Assembly (NCBI RefSeq): GCF_049847105.1
Contig: NZ_JBNCNS010000002.1
Coordinates: 620,001 to 684,000 of the forward strand
Length of the DNA stretch: 64,000 bases
Origin: Gordonia sp049847105
GTDB lineage: Bacteria; Actinomycetota; Actinomycetes; Mycobacteriales; Mycobacteriaceae
Direction of reading: 5' to 3'
Positions 51,924-60,776 of the stretch are shown in pieces. Position 1 is the first letter of the stretch. Each line of letters starts with the position of its first letter. The notes under the pieces are model-generated. The model saw nothing but the letters and a program-made list of their open reading frames with translations. It was not told where the DNA came from and did no database searches. A program made the position numbers and the translations under genes.

Positions 51924-53768
51924 TCAGTCGACCACGCGCACAGCGCCTCGGTCGGCCGAGGTGGCCAACTTCGCGTAGGCGCGCAATGCGGTGGTGACCG
52001 TTCGCTGACGGTCCTTCGGCTGCCACGGCCGCTCCGACGCCTCCATCTTGGCGCGACGCTCGGCCAGCACCTCGTCGTCGACGAGAACTTCGAGACGGCG
52101 GGTCTTGACATCGATGAGGATCGGATCACCGTTCTCGATGAGGCCGATGACGCCACCGGCCGCTGCTTCGGGCGAGATGTGACCGATCGACAGTCCCGAC
52201 GATCCGCCGGAGAACCGGCCGTCGGTGATCAGTCCGCACTTCTTCCCCATGCCGGTGCCCTTCATGAAGGCGGTCGGGTGCAGCATCTCCTGCATGCCTG
52301 GCCCGCCTGCCGGTCCTTCGTAGCGGACCACGAGGACCTCACCGGCCTGAATCGTCTTGGACAGGATCACCTGGACGGCTTCCTCCTGGCTCTCGACGAC
52401 GCGGGCGGGTCCTTCGAAATGCCAGAGATCCTCGTCGATACCCGCTGTCTTGAGGATGGCGCCGTCCTCGGCGAGGTTGCCGCGCAGCACGCACAACCCG
52501 CCCTCGACGGTGTACGCGTGCGCGAGGTCGCGGATGCAGCCGCCCTCGGCGTCGGTGTCGAGCGAGCTCCACCGGTTCGCGGTGGAGAACGGCGTGGTGG
52601 TCCGGACGCCGCCCGGCGCCGCGTGGAACAGCTCCCGGGCCTCGTCGATGGCCTTGCCGCCGCGGATGTCCCAGTCGTCGAGGGACTGGGCGACGGTCGG
52701 GCTGTGCACGGTGGAGGCGGTGTCGTCGAGAAGTCCGGCCCGGCGCAGTTCACCCAGGATCGCCGGGATGCCACCGGCCCGGTGCACGTCTTCCATGTGG
52801 TAGTCGGAGTTCGGTGCGACCTTGGACAGGCACGGCACGTTGCGACTGATCTCGTCGATGACCGAGAGGTCGAAGTCGGCGACCTCGCCTTCCTGTGCCG
52901 CGGCCAGGATGTGCAGCACGGTGTTGGTCGACCCGCCCATCGCGACGTCGAGAGCCATCGCGTTGCGGAACGCCGTGGGGGTAGCGACGTTGCGGGGGAG
53001 GACGGACTCGTCGTCGTCGCGGTACCAGCGGGTGGCCGCGTCGACCACGACGCGGCCGGCGCGCTCGAACAGTGCGTGGCGCGCCTCGTGGGTTGCCAGA
53101 GTCGAACCGTTGCCGGGTAACGCGAGTCCGAGCGCCTCGGTGAGGCAGTTCATCGAATTGGCGGTGAACATACCCGAGCACGACCCACAGGTCGGGCACG
53201 CGGATCGTTCGACCTCGCTCAGCCCGTCATCGTCGACATCGCTGTTCGCCGACGCCGAGATCGCGGTGATCAGGTCGGTCGGCGCCTGCGCGACACCGTC
53301 GACGACGACTGCCTTGCCGGCCTCCATCGGGCCACCTGAGACGAACACCGTGGGGATGTTCAGGCGCATCGCGGCGTTGAGCATGCCGGGAGTGATCTTG
53401 TCGCAGTTGGAGATACAGACAAGGGCGTCGGCGGTGTGGGCGTTGACCATGTATTCCACGGAGTCGGCGATGATCTCGCGGCTCGGGAGTGAATAGAGCA
53501 TGCCCCCGTGGCCCATCGCGATGCCGTCGTCGACCGCGATGGTGTGGAACTCGCGAGGGACGCCACCGGCCGCACGGACCGCGTCGGCGACGATCTCGCC
53601 CACATCCTTGAGATGCACGTGACCGGGCACGAACTGCGTGTAAGAGTTGGCGATCGCCACGATCGGCTTGCCGAAATCGTCATCGGTCATTCCGGTGGCC
53701 CGCCAGAGCGCGCGCGCACCGGCTGCTTCGCGGCCGACGGTGGTGGTTCGGGACCTCAGAGCTGGCAT
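51924..53768 (-). CDS. ilvD: Dihydroxy-acid dehydratase
   Basis: 614 residues. Third enzyme of valine/isoleucine synthesis, carrying an Fe-S cluster: SNCDKITPGML and CPTCGSCSGMF supply cluster cysteines, and GRFSGGSSGLSIGH and GMGKKCGLITDGRFSG are the C-terminal landmarks. MPALRSRTTTVGREAAGARA is the family start; GAGGATTTTT lies upstream. Located on the opposite strand from ilvB-N-C, as in the mycobacterial order the gene is normally elsewhere, so its position here could be lineage-specific. Confidence 0.96.
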   Translation of the reverse strand: MPALRSRTTTVGREAAGARALWRATGMTDDDFGKPIVAIANSYTQFVPGHVHLKDVGEIVADAVRAAGGVPREFHTIAVDDGIAMGHGGMLYSLPSREIIADSVEYMVNAHTADALVCISNCDKITPGMLNAAMRLNIPTVFVSGGPMEAGKAVVVDGVAQAPTDLITAISASANSDVDDDGLSEVERSACPTCGSCSGMFTANSMNCLTEALGLALPGNGSTLATHEARHALFERAGRVVVDAATRWYRDDDESVLPRNVATPTAFRNAMALDVAMGGSTNTVLHILAAAQEGEVADFDLSVIDEISRNVPCLSKVAPNSDYHMEDVHRAGGIPAILGELRRAGLLDDTASTVHSPTVAQSLDDWDIRGGKAIDEARELFHAAPGGVRTTTPFSTANRWSSLDTDAEGGCIRDLAHAYTVEGGLCVLRGNLAEDGAILKTAGIDEDLWHFEGPARVVESQEEAVQVILSKTIQAGEVLVVRYEGPAGGPGMQEMLHPTAFMKGTGMGKKCGLITDGRFSGGSSGLSIGHISPEAAAGGVIGLIENGDPILIDVKTRRLEVLVDDEVLAERRAKMEASERPWQPKDRQRTVTTALRAYAKLATSADRGAVRVVD

Positions 53769-53952
53769 GCAAAAATCCTCGGTGTTCGTCGTCCCGCCTG
53801 GGCTCGGGCGGACGTGGAGTGGGTGGTGATCTCGACGCCGGACGACGTACCCGATCTTCGCGGTGGAGGTCATCGGCAGCCGAATGCGTGCGCATCACCG
53901 GGTTTCGAGGCTACTCCGCCCGAATCAGAGGCCACCGAAGGGTTCGTGGTGG

Positions 53953-54393
53953 TCAGCCCTGGTCGGCCGTTGCCGCCGCATAGGGGTCGGGAATGCGTCC
54001 CCGGCTCGCTGCCGACAACCGGGGGAGGTCGGCGAAGGTGATGGCGGGCAATCGCACCCGCGCGCCGTTCACGAGTACCGCGCGCACCGAACTCCACCGC
54101 GGGAACTGCAGACCGTCGAGCTCGTTCCAGGCGATCTCACGCGTGGAGAAGGTGTGCACCGCTTTCAGTCCGTCTTCGGTCACCACCGTGCGAATCCGCA
54201 CGATCCACCAGCCGAGGAGTACCGGCAGGACCAGGGTCCAGCCGAGCCACACCAGTGATGCCCCGGCCAGGATGACGGTGACAATGAACATCATGGGGAC
54301 GGCGAAATATGCGATCCGTTGGATTCGGAACGTCTGGGGCAGTTCCAACTCAGGGGGTGTGAAGTCGGAGGATGCGGCGGATGGGGTAGACAC
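53953..54393 (-). CDS. PH domain membrane protein (CFP-6-like)
   Basis: 146 residues. One or two membrane helices (IAYFAVPMMFIVTVILAGAS, LVWLGWTLVLPVLLGWWIV) followed by a bacterial PH-like domain (VVTEDGLKAVHTFSTREIAW, LQFPRWSSVRAVLVNGARV). Corresponds by order to Rv3004 (cfp6). Function unknown. Divergent from the ilvB leader. Confidence 0.8.
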   Translation of the reverse strand: MSTPSAASSDFTPPELELPQTFRIQRIAYFAVPMMFIVTVILAGASLVWLGWTLVLPVLLGWWIVRIRTVVTEDGLKAVHTFSTREIAWNELDGLQFPRWSSVRAVLVNGARVRLPAITFADLPRLSAASRGRIPDPYAAATADQG

Positions 54394-54470
54394 ATTCCCA
54401 TTGTCTCATCTCGTCGGCAGCGCCGACCCACCAGGGATTTCCCAAAATGTGAGACGCGTTTTCCCGTGGT

Positions 54471-54507
54471 TTGACTCTTGACATGCGCCGGTCCTACCGT
54501 GAAGGCG
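54471..54507 (+). promoter_or_regulatory. ilvBNC promoter
   Basis: TTGACT (54471-54476) and TACCGT (54495-54500) are 18 bases apart, and the predicted start point at ~54507 coincides with GTG-ATG opening the leader peptide, so the leader mRNA would be leaderless. Confidence 0.65.
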
Positions 54508-54509
54508 TG

Positions 54510-54557
54510 ATGCAGCACAATATTCTCGTAGTAATCGGCCGGCGCGTCGTCGCCTGA
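54510..54557 (+). CDS. ilvB leader peptide
   Basis: 15 codons from ATG 54510 (or GTG 54507): MQHNILVVIGRRVVA, stop TGA at 54555. Seven of the 15 residues are Ile, Leu or Val, in clusters, as required for ribosome stalling when those tRNAs are uncharged. Followed by a conserved hairpin and terminator before ilvB. Closely parallels the Corynebacterium ilvBNC attenuator. Too short for ordinary ORF calling. Confidence 0.85.
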   Translation: MQHNILVVIGRRVVA

Positions 54558-54593
54558 CCGGTCACTTCGTAGACCCTCAAGCATCGACGCGCC
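54541..54593 (+). promoter_or_regulatory. Attenuator pairing in the ilvB leader
   Basis: GGCGCGTCG (54541-54549, inside the leader coding sequence) is perfectly complementary to CGACGCGCC (54585-54593), directly before the terminator stem. Depending on where the ribosome stalls, this pairing would form or be blocked, allowing or preventing the terminator. Confidence 0.6.
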
Positions 54594-54594
54594 A

Positions 54595-54626
54595 CCCTCG
54601 AACAGCCCAGCTGTCGGGGGTTTTTT
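54595..54626 (+). terminator. Intrinsic terminator in the ilvB leader
   Basis: CCCTCGAACAG (54595-54605) pairs with CTGTCGGGGG (54611-54620) with one bulged A, followed directly by TTTTTT (54621-54626). A classical Rho-independent terminator, unusual for this GC-rich genome and placed 40 bases before the ilvB start: the switch of the attenuator. Confidence 0.85.
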
Positions 54627-54666
54627 CTTGTCAACAACCAGAACACCAGTAGATGGGGAACGTGCA

Positions 54667-56625
54667 GTGAGCGCACCAACAGCACGAACCAACGCCGCGA
54701 CCGGAGCCGATGCCTCCCGTGAGACGGCGCCGCGTCAGCAATCACCCGCGGCCGGAAACCTGCGGGCGGTAGGCCAGCACACCGTGGCACCCGAGCGCGT
54801 CAGCGGTGCCAAGTCCGTGGTCCGGTCGCTCGAGGAACTCGGTGTCGAGGTGGTCTTCGGCATTCCCGGTGGCGCGGTCCTGCCGGTCTACGACCCGCTG
54901 CTGGATTCGCAGAAGGTTCGTCATGTCCTGGTCCGGCACGAGCAGGGTGCGGGACACGCGGCAACCGGTTACGCGCAGATCACCGGCCGCGCCGGTGTCT
55001 GCATGGCGACGTCGGGTCCGGGTGCCACCAATCTGGTGACGCCGCTGGCCGACGCACAGATGGACTCGGTGCCGGTTGTCGCGATCACCGGACAGGTCGG
55101 GCGTGCGCTCATCGGTACCGACGGCTTCCAGGAGGCCGACATCTCCGGCATCACGATGCCGGTCACCAAGCACAACTTCCTGGTGAGCAACCCGGCCGAC
55201 ATCCCGCGCGTGATCGCCGAGGCGTTCCACATCGCGGAGAGTGGCCGTCCGGGCGCGGTGCTCGTCGACATCCCCAAGGACATCCTGCAGGCGCAGACCA
55301 CATTCTCGTGGCCGCCGCAGATCGACCTGCCCGGATACCGTCCGGTCACCAAGCCGCACGGCAAGCAGGTGCGTGAGGCGGCCCGGCTGATCGAGGCGGC
55401 CAAGGCGCCCGTCCTCTATGTGGGCGGCGGCGTCATCAAGGCGAACGCGTCGGAGGAGTTGCGCGAACTCGCGGAACTGACCGGCATCCCGGTGGTGACC
55501 ACACTGATGGCGCGCGGGGCGTTCCCGGACAGTCATCAGCAGCACCTGGGCATGCCGGGTATGCACGGCACGGTCGCCGCGGTGGCCGCACTGCAACGGA
55601 GTGACTTGCTGATCACGCTCGGCGCACGTTTCGACGATCGCGTCACCGGCCAGCTGTCGTCATTCGCACAGAACGCCAAGGTCGTCCATGCGGACATCGA
55701 CCCGGCCGAGATCGGCAAGAACCGGCACGCCGACGTGCCGATCGTCGGGGACTGCAAGGCGGTCATCGTCGATCTGATCGAGACGATCCGCAATGAGCGG
55801 GCCACCACCGCCGCCGCGCCGGACATCTCGGAATGGTGGACGTACCTCGACGGGGTGCGCCGTACCTATCCGCTGAGTTATGACCGACAGGCCGACGGAT
55901 CGATGTCGCCCGAGTTCGTCATCTCGGCCATCGGCAAGGCCGCCGGGCCCGACGCCGTCTACTGTGCAGGCGTCGGCCAGCACCAGATGTGGGCTGCGCA
56001 GTTCATCTCCTACGAGAAGCCCCGAACCTGGCTGAACTCAGGCGGTCTGGGCACGATGGGCTACGCAGTGCCGGCCGCCATGGGTGCCAAGATGGCCGCG
56101 CCGGACACCGAGGTCTGGGCGATCGATGGCGACGGCTGCTTCCAGATGACCAACCAGGAGTTGGCCACCTGCGCCATCGAGGGCATCCCGATCAAGGTCG
56201 CCCTGATCAACAACGGCAACCTCGGCATGGTGCGGCAGTGGCAGACCCTCTTCTACGAGGAGCGCTACTCGAACACCGACCTCGCGACCCACTCGCGGAT
56301 GATCCCGGACTTCGTGAAGCTCGCGGAAGCGTTGGGTTGCGCGGCATTCCGGGTCGAACGTGAAGAGGATGTCGACGAGGTCATCGCCAAGGCCCGCGAG
56401 ATCAACGACCGTCCGGTGGTGGTCGACTTCATCGTCGGCGCCGACGCCCAGGTCTGGCCGATGGTGGCCGCCGGCACCGGTAACGACCAGATCATGGCGG
56501 CCCGCGACATCCGGCCGCTGTTCGACGAAGACGAATCCGCATCGGATCCGGTCGACATCCACGAGACGATGACGCGTCCGGATCAGGCGAATCAGTCCGC
56601 ATCTGCAGGGAAGGAAGACAAGTGA
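54667..56625 (+). CDS. ilvB: Acetolactate synthase, large subunit
   Basis: 652 residues. ThDP- and FAD-dependent first common step of branched-chain amino acid synthesis. VRHEQGAGHAATGYA holds the catalytic Glu; the ThDP motif runs from GDGCFQMTNQELAT to the NN of INNGNLGMV; LGMPGMHGTVAAVAALQRSD is the FAD-binding centre. GTG 54667 has TGGGGA 7 bases upstream. N-terminal ~35 residues are Ala/Thr-rich and disordered. Coupled to ilvN (stop overlaps its GTG). Under the leader attenuator. Confidence 0.96.
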   Translation: MSAPTARTNAATGADASRETAPRQQSPAAGNLRAVGQHTVAPERVSGAKSVVRSLEELGVEVVFGIPGGAVLPVYDPLLDSQKVRHVLVRHEQGAGHAATGYAQITGRAGVCMATSGPGATNLVTPLADAQMDSVPVVAITGQVGRALIGTDGFQEADISGITMPVTKHNFLVSNPADIPRVIAEAFHIAESGRPGAVLVDIPKDILQAQTTFSWPPQIDLPGYRPVTKPHGKQVREAARLIEAAKAPVLYVGGGVIKANASEELRELAELTGIPVVTTLMARGAFPDSHQQHLGMPGMHGTVAAVAALQRSDLLITLGARFDDRVTGQLSSFAQNAKVVHADIDPAEIGKNRHADVPIVGDCKAVIVDLIETIRNERATTAAAPDISEWWTYLDGVRRTYPLSYDRQADGSMSPEFVISAIGKAAGPDAVYCAGVGQHQMWAAQFISYEKPRTWLNSGGLGTMGYAVPAAMGAKMAAPDTEVWAIDGDGCFQMTNQELATCAIEGIPIKVALINNGNLGMVRQWQTLFYEERYSNTDLATHSRMIPDFVKLAEALGCAAFRVEREEDVDEVIAKAREINDRPVVVDFIVGADAQVWPMVAAGTGNDQIMAARDIRPLFDEDESASDPVDIHETMTRPDQANQSASAGKEDK

Positions 56626-57125
56626 GCACCACTCACACCCTCAGTGTTCTGGTCGAGGACCGGCCGGGCGTTCTCGCCCGCGTCTCGGGTCTGTTCTCCC
56701 GGCGTGGGTTCAACATCGAGTCGTTGGCCGTGGGACCGACCGAGCTGAAAGGTATTTCACGGATGACCATCATGGTCACCGTGGACGATTTCCCGCTCGA
56801 GCAGGTCACCAAACAGCTCAACAAGCTGATCAACGTGATCAAGATCGTGGAGCAGGACCCCTCGAGTTCGGTGTCCCGCGAACTGATGATGATCAAGGTC
56901 CGGTCAGATTCGTCGGTGCGCAGCGAGGTCATCGAGGTGGTCGACCTGTTCCGCGCGAAGGTCATCGACGTCTCCACCGAATCCTTGACGATCGAGGCGA
57001 CCGGTACCAGCGAGAAACTCGAGGCGTTGCTGCGGATGCTCGATCCGTATGGAATCCGCGAGATCGCCCAATCCGGCGCGGTCACCCTGGGGCGTGGCCC
57101 CAAGAGCATGTCGGCCAACCGCTGA
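56622..57125 (+). CDS. ilvN: Acetolactate synthase, small (regulatory) subunit
   Basis: 167 residues. Two ACT domains: HTLSVLVEDRPGVLARVSGL and SREL...VEVVDLF (from MIKVRSDSSV). Binds valine and raises activity of IlvB. GTG 56622 overlaps the ilvB stop, with AGGGAAGGA upstream. Confidence 0.97.
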   Translation: MSTTHTLSVLVEDRPGVLARVSGLFSRRGFNIESLAVGPTELKGISRMTIMVTVDDFPLEQVTKQLNKLINVIKIVEQDPSSSVSRELMMIKVRSDSSVRSEVIEVVDLFRAKVIDVSTESLTIEATGTSEKLEALLRMLDPYGIREIAQSGAVTLGRGPKSMSANR

Positions 57126-57215
57126 CACACGGCGCGAGCCGCACAGAGAAGTACACAGGCCCTCGAGGACTACACAAGACTTTGAGGGACAACAGAAATC
57201 GAAGGGAATCCAACT

Positions 57216-58229
57216 GTGGCGATCGAACTGTTCTATGACGACGACGCCGATCTGTCGATCATCCAGGGCCGCAAGGTTGCGGTGATCGGCTACGGCAGCC
57301 AGGGACATGCGCATTCGCTGTCGCTGCGTGACTCCGGGGTCGATGTCGCGGTCGGTCTGCGTGAGGGCAGCAAGTCCCGCGAGAAGGCCGCCGAGCAGGG
57401 CCTGAAGGTCCTCAGCGCCGCCGAGGCCGCCGAATGGGCCGACGTCATCATGATCCTGGCGCCGGACACCTCGCAGGCCAAGATCTTCAAAGACGAGATC
57501 GAGCCGCACCTGAAGGACGGCGACGCGATCTTCTTCGGGCACGGCCTCAACATCCACTTCGATCTGATCGAGCCGGCCGCCAACATCACCGTCGGCATGG
57601 TCGCGCCGAAGGGCCCGGGTCACCTCGTGCGCCGTCAGTTCGTCGACGGCAAGGGCGTGCCCTGTCTGATCGCCGTCGATCAGGATCCGAAGGGCGAGGG
57701 CCAGGCCCTCGCATTGAGCTACGCCAGCGCCATCGGCGGTGGCCGCGCCGGGGTCATCAAGACCACCTTCAAGGAAGAGACCGAGACCGACCTGTTCGGT
57801 GAGCAGGCCGTGCTGTGCGGCGGTACCGAGGAATTGGTCAAGACCGGTTTCGAGGTCATGGTCGAGGCCGGCTACGCGCCGGAGATGGCCTACTTCGAGG
57901 TGCTGCACGAGCTCAAGCTGATCGTCGACCTCATGTACGAGGGCGGCATCGCCCGGATGAACTACTCCGTCTCCGACACCGCCGAGTTCGGTGGCTACCT
58001 CTCGGGACCGCGCGTCATCGACGCCGACACCAAGGAGCGGATGCGCGGCATCCTCAAGGACATCCAGGACGGCACCTTCACCAAGCGTCTGGTCGCCAAT
58101 GTGGAGAACGGCAACTCCGAGCTCGAGGGCCTGCGCAAGAAGAACGCCGAGCACCCGATCGAGGTCACCGGCAAGAAGCTGCGCGATCTCATGAGCTGGG
58201 TCGACCGCCCGATCACCGAGACCGCGTAA
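57216..58229 (+). CDS. ilvC: Ketol-acid reductoisomerase
   Basis: 337 residues, class I length. Rossmann motif VIGYGSQGHAHS, then the knotted domain with GLREGSKSREKAAEQGL, catalytic acidic residues in KEETETDLFGEQAVLCGG and VLHELKLIVDLMYEGGI. NADPH-dependent step after IlvB. GTG 57216 with GAAGGGA 8 bases upstream; 90 bases after ilvN. Closed by the terminator at 58251. Confidence 0.97.
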   Translation: MAIELFYDDDADLSIIQGRKVAVIGYGSQGHAHSLSLRDSGVDVAVGLREGSKSREKAAEQGLKVLSAAEAAEWADVIMILAPDTSQAKIFKDEIEPHLKDGDAIFFGHGLNIHFDLIEPAANITVGMVAPKGPGHLVRRQFVDGKGVPCLIAVDQDPKGEGQALALSYASAIGGGRAGVIKTTFKEETETDLFGEQAVLCGGTEELVKTGFEVMVEAGYAPEMAYFEVLHELKLIVDLMYEGGIARMNYSVSDTAEFGGYLSGPRVIDADTKERMRGILKDIQDGTFTKRLVANVENGNSELEGLRKKNAEHPIEVTGKKLRDLMSWVDRPITETA

Positions 58230-58250
58230 GCGCCTCTCTCACTGAACGAT

Positions 58251-58297
58251 CTGTGGCCGTTGTCGCCGGAACCCGGCGGCAACGGCCACAGCTTTCT
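58251..58297 (+). terminator. Strong terminator after ilvC
   Basis: CTGTGGCCGTTGTCGCCGG (58251-58269) pairs with CCGGCGGCAACGGCCACAG (58273-58291) with one G-T pair; CTTTCT follows. A 19-bp stem that ends the ilvBNC unit and shields the accessory cassette beginning at 58379. Confidence 0.95.
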
Positions 58298-58378
58298 GTG
58301 GACTCCAGCATGGATGCCTCGATGGCGATGGATCGTCCGCTATCATGACTTCGATTCGGACTGTGCACAGGGGGAGAC

Positions 58379-58681
58379 ATGTCTGGAACGACGGTGAATC
58401 CGGGAATCTTGCGCGAGTTCTCGGGGACGGTGGAGGAAACGGCGGCCGTCATCCGCGATTCGTCGCTGCCCGCAGACCTACTCGGGATCGCTGCGTGTAT
58501 GGCAGGCTCGTCCGCCGCATATGCGTTGACGACCTTGGCTGACGCGATGCACGATCCGCTGAAGCGGACGGCAGAAGCGTACTCGGCGATGTCTGGCGCG
58601 GTTCACAACGCTGCCGGCGAGTTCGAGGCGACCGATGATGAGTTGGCGGCGGCGTTCAACCGAATTGCATCCGCTCGATGA
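58379..58681 (+). CDS. EspC-like type VII secretion partner protein
   Basis: 100 residues. Small helical protein of the EspC/DUF2580 type secretion-target family, with two helices predicted from ILREFSGTVEETAAVIRD and PLKRTAEAYSAMSGAVHNAA and an acidic C-terminal segment FEATDDELAAAFNRI; F82-x-x-x-D86 is an aromatic variant of the YxxxD/E secretion signal. No WXG motif itself, as usual for EspC. The ATG has GGGGGAG upstream. Overlaps the next gene by 4 bases (ATGA), which encodes the WXG partner. Family assignment is by composition and context. Confidence 0.65.
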   Translation: MSGTTVNPGILREFSGTVEETAAVIRDSSLPADLLGIAACMAGSSAAYALTTLADAMHDPLKRTAEAYSAMSGAVHNAAGEFEATDDELAAAFNRIASAR

Positions 58682-59970
58682 TCCCCAGCCGCCCGGTATT
58701 CGAGACGTGGCGACCAGACTCACTCGGGCCGGCCGTGGACGTGGCCAAGTCGTCCTCCGAAACCGTCGATCAGGCCGGCAGGGAGGTGGTATGGGAGATC
58801 TCCGGTCTCAACAACAACGAGAACTGGGATGGTCTCGCATACCGCGCTGCCGGCGACATGGCTGGTCGCGTTCGTGGCCAGACCTCGACCTTCGGCAATC
58901 TGGGGATGAATGTCGAGGTCGGCGTCCACAAGTTCGGAGCGACTCTGGCAGCTGAACATCGAGCGATCAGTGATTTGGTGCGGATCATCGAATCTGGCGA
59001 TCTCTACGTGACGGACGACTGGACGGTGCTCGTTCGCGAGAAGGTCATGTCGCCGGCGATGGCGAAGCTCTTGGTGCTCGCCGCGACCGGATTCCAGGAT
59101 CAGTTGAATCCGCATCTGATGAGTCTCGGACATGCCGACTACGATCTCGGGAACTTCATCCGGTCGGAAACCATGTCGGTGACTCCCGGACTGCCAGAGT
59201 TGTGGTGCGACAGGAATGCGCCGAAAGACGCCACAACGGATCCGTATTCTGACGAAACGCGCGGCGAGGATCCGACCAGAGGCCGGGAGAACCAGCAGAA
59301 GAAGCTGGCCGAGCACATGATTGGGACAGTCGTCGACAAGGGCACGACTTCCGAGGACGGGAAGACGGTGACGACTCTGCGGATGCTCGATGGCAGCAGG
59401 CAGGTCTACACAGATGCTCATCGTGGTGGGGTCGGGGACACCTTCGACCTGTACAACGAGAAGGGGAAGCTCGTCTCGACGAAGGTGAACAACCCCGATG
59501 GGTCGATCGTGACCACGCTGACGCGTGACGGGAAGTCGCCGATTGTTGTGCGAGAGACCAAGGACGGCAAGGCAGTTGCCGACGTGGATGGCGTGCAGGT
59601 CCAGGTCCCGGGGACCAAGGACGTGGCCCAGGCCTTGGCCGGCGGTGGGATGGCCGCGCTGGAACCCCATGTTGCCAAAGGGTTTCCGTATCTCACGGCG
59701 CCTCAGGCCGAGAAGCTCGTCATCGGAACCAAGGCGGCTGGACCGGCGTTGACGATTCTCGGAACCGCGATCAGCGTGGCGGACGCAAAGAATGGTTACG
59801 ACAAATGCGTGGCGACCACAGCGGGCAGTGTGAGTCTTGCCGGTGACTTGGCGATGATGGTCGCTGCCCCGGAGGGTGCCGGTGCATTGAAGACTTTCGG
59901 CATCACTGCAGGGAGCAGTCTTGCCTTCGGGATGGCTGGCAGTTTCATCGGTCGGGCGGTGTGCAAGTGA
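58678..59970 (+). CDS. WXG-type putative type VII effector with glycine-rich hydrophobic C-terminus
   Basis: 430 residues. The first ~120 residues form a helical hairpin with a WDG turn at 50-52 (NNNENWDGLAYRA) and Y110-VTD-D114 fitting YxxxD/E. A central segment (~215-315) is rich in beta strands (TVVDKGTTSEDGKTVTTLRM, GDTFDLYNEKGKLVSTKV). The C-terminal ~80 residues are Ala/Gly-rich and hydrophobic (GPALTILGTAISVADAKNG, GSVSLAGDLAMMVAAPEGAG, SLAFGMAGSFIGRAVCK), like membrane-inserting toxins. No known enzyme motif. Coupled on both sides; the likely effector of the cassette. Confidence 0.6.
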   Translation: MIPSRPVFETWRPDSLGPAVDVAKSSSETVDQAGREVVWEISGLNNNENWDGLAYRAAGDMAGRVRGQTSTFGNLGMNVEVGVHKFGATLAAEHRAISDLVRIIESGDLYVTDDWTVLVREKVMSPAMAKLLVLAATGFQDQLNPHLMSLGHADYDLGNFIRSETMSVTPGLPELWCDRNAPKDATTDPYSDETRGEDPTRGRENQQKKLAEHMIGTVVDKGTTSEDGKTVTTLRMLDGSRQVYTDAHRGGVGDTFDLYNEKGKLVSTKVNNPDGSIVTTLTRDGKSPIVVRETKDGKAVADVDGVQVQVPGTKDVAQALAGGGMAALEPHVAKGFPYLTAPQAEKLVIGTKAAGPALTILGTAISVADAKNGYDKCVATTAGSVSLAGDLAMMVAAPEGAGALKTFGITAGSSLAFGMAGSFIGRAVCK

Positions 59971-60776
59971 CATCGAGTCGGCAGTTTCTCCTGCCGGTAC
60001 CGAAAGAGTGGTCATCGCGACCACGCGGCGATTGGTCGGGTGCACTGCTCTACACCGTTCTCGGTACGTCGTTCGCCGGCATCGGTGTCGTGGGGTTGGT
60101 GGGTGGTCAGCGACTGGGCTTTCTCTGCGCCGCACTGATTGCGTGTGGACTGGGTCTGGACGTCTGCGAAATTCTTCGATCTGCGCACCTACGCACGATG
60201 ACAACTGCGGCGGTTGGTGCGTTCCTCCGGGACGGTGTGCTGACCATTCGGCGTGACCCTCTGATGCGCGGATTCGACATGGTTTCCACTGCAACGTTTG
60301 GCAGCGGTGCGTTGCTCTTCGCAGTGGGAGCGTGGCGTGATGCGGTGCACATTTCGCTCGCAAGTGAGTCGGCCGAGAACCTTTATCCGCCTGTGGCATT
60401 CGTGGTGGGAATCCTCTATATCGGCCACACGGTGCGGGTGGCCAGCGGTGATTCCGCTTGGATGGTCGTGTCGGAGCGAGGGATCAGTGTGCCCTCACAC
60501 CGGACTGCCACCGACCTCGAATGGGGGATCGTCACCGAAGTCAGGCCGGTTCTCACGAAGGGCGACAAGCGTAACGGGGCATGGATCTCGGTTCGGCCCG
60601 GCGAACGGTACGAACAGATCCGTGTAGACGAGTCGTGCCTCGGTGGCCCCGCCACCTTCTGGCTCATCGATTTCTACCATCGGCACCCCGAGTTGAGGGC
60701 AGAACTCGGAGGCACGGCGGTGATCAGGCGGTTGCGTGACGGCTCGCTGGTGCCGAGTGCGCATCGCGATGTCTGA
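59967..60776 (+). CDS. Four-helix membrane protein, candidate immunity protein
   Basis: 269 residues from GTG 59967. Four hydrophobic segments in pairs (GALLYTVLGTSFAGIGVVGL, LGFLCAALIACGLGLDVCEI, VSTATFGSGALLFAVGA, YPPVAFVVGILYIGHTVRVA), then ~90 cytosolic residues (DSAWMVVSERGISVPSHR to LRAELGG) resembling a PH-like fold. The GTG overlaps the stop of the effector gene (GTGA), which suits a membrane protein that protects the producing cell from a membrane-acting toxin; that is inference. No family recognised. Confidence 0.55.
   Translation: MTSSRQFLLPVPKEWSSRPRGDWSGALLYTVLGTSFAGIGVVGLVGGQRLGFLCAALIACGLGLDVCEILRSAHLRTMTTAAVGAFLRDGVLTIRRDPLMRGFDMVSTATFGSGALLFAVGAWRDAVHISLASESAENLYPPVAFVVGILYIGHTVRVASGDSAWMVVSERGISVPSHRTATDLEWGIVTEVRPVLTKGDKRNGAWISVRPGERYEQIRVDESCLGGPATFWLIDFYHRHPELRAELGGTAVIRRLRDGSLVPSAHRDV

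Noticed and set aside
58720..60399. 559-codon minus-strand frame across the type VII cassette
   Set aside because: Covers three overlapping coupled plus-strand genes that have proper junctions; no domain is visible in the minus-strand product.
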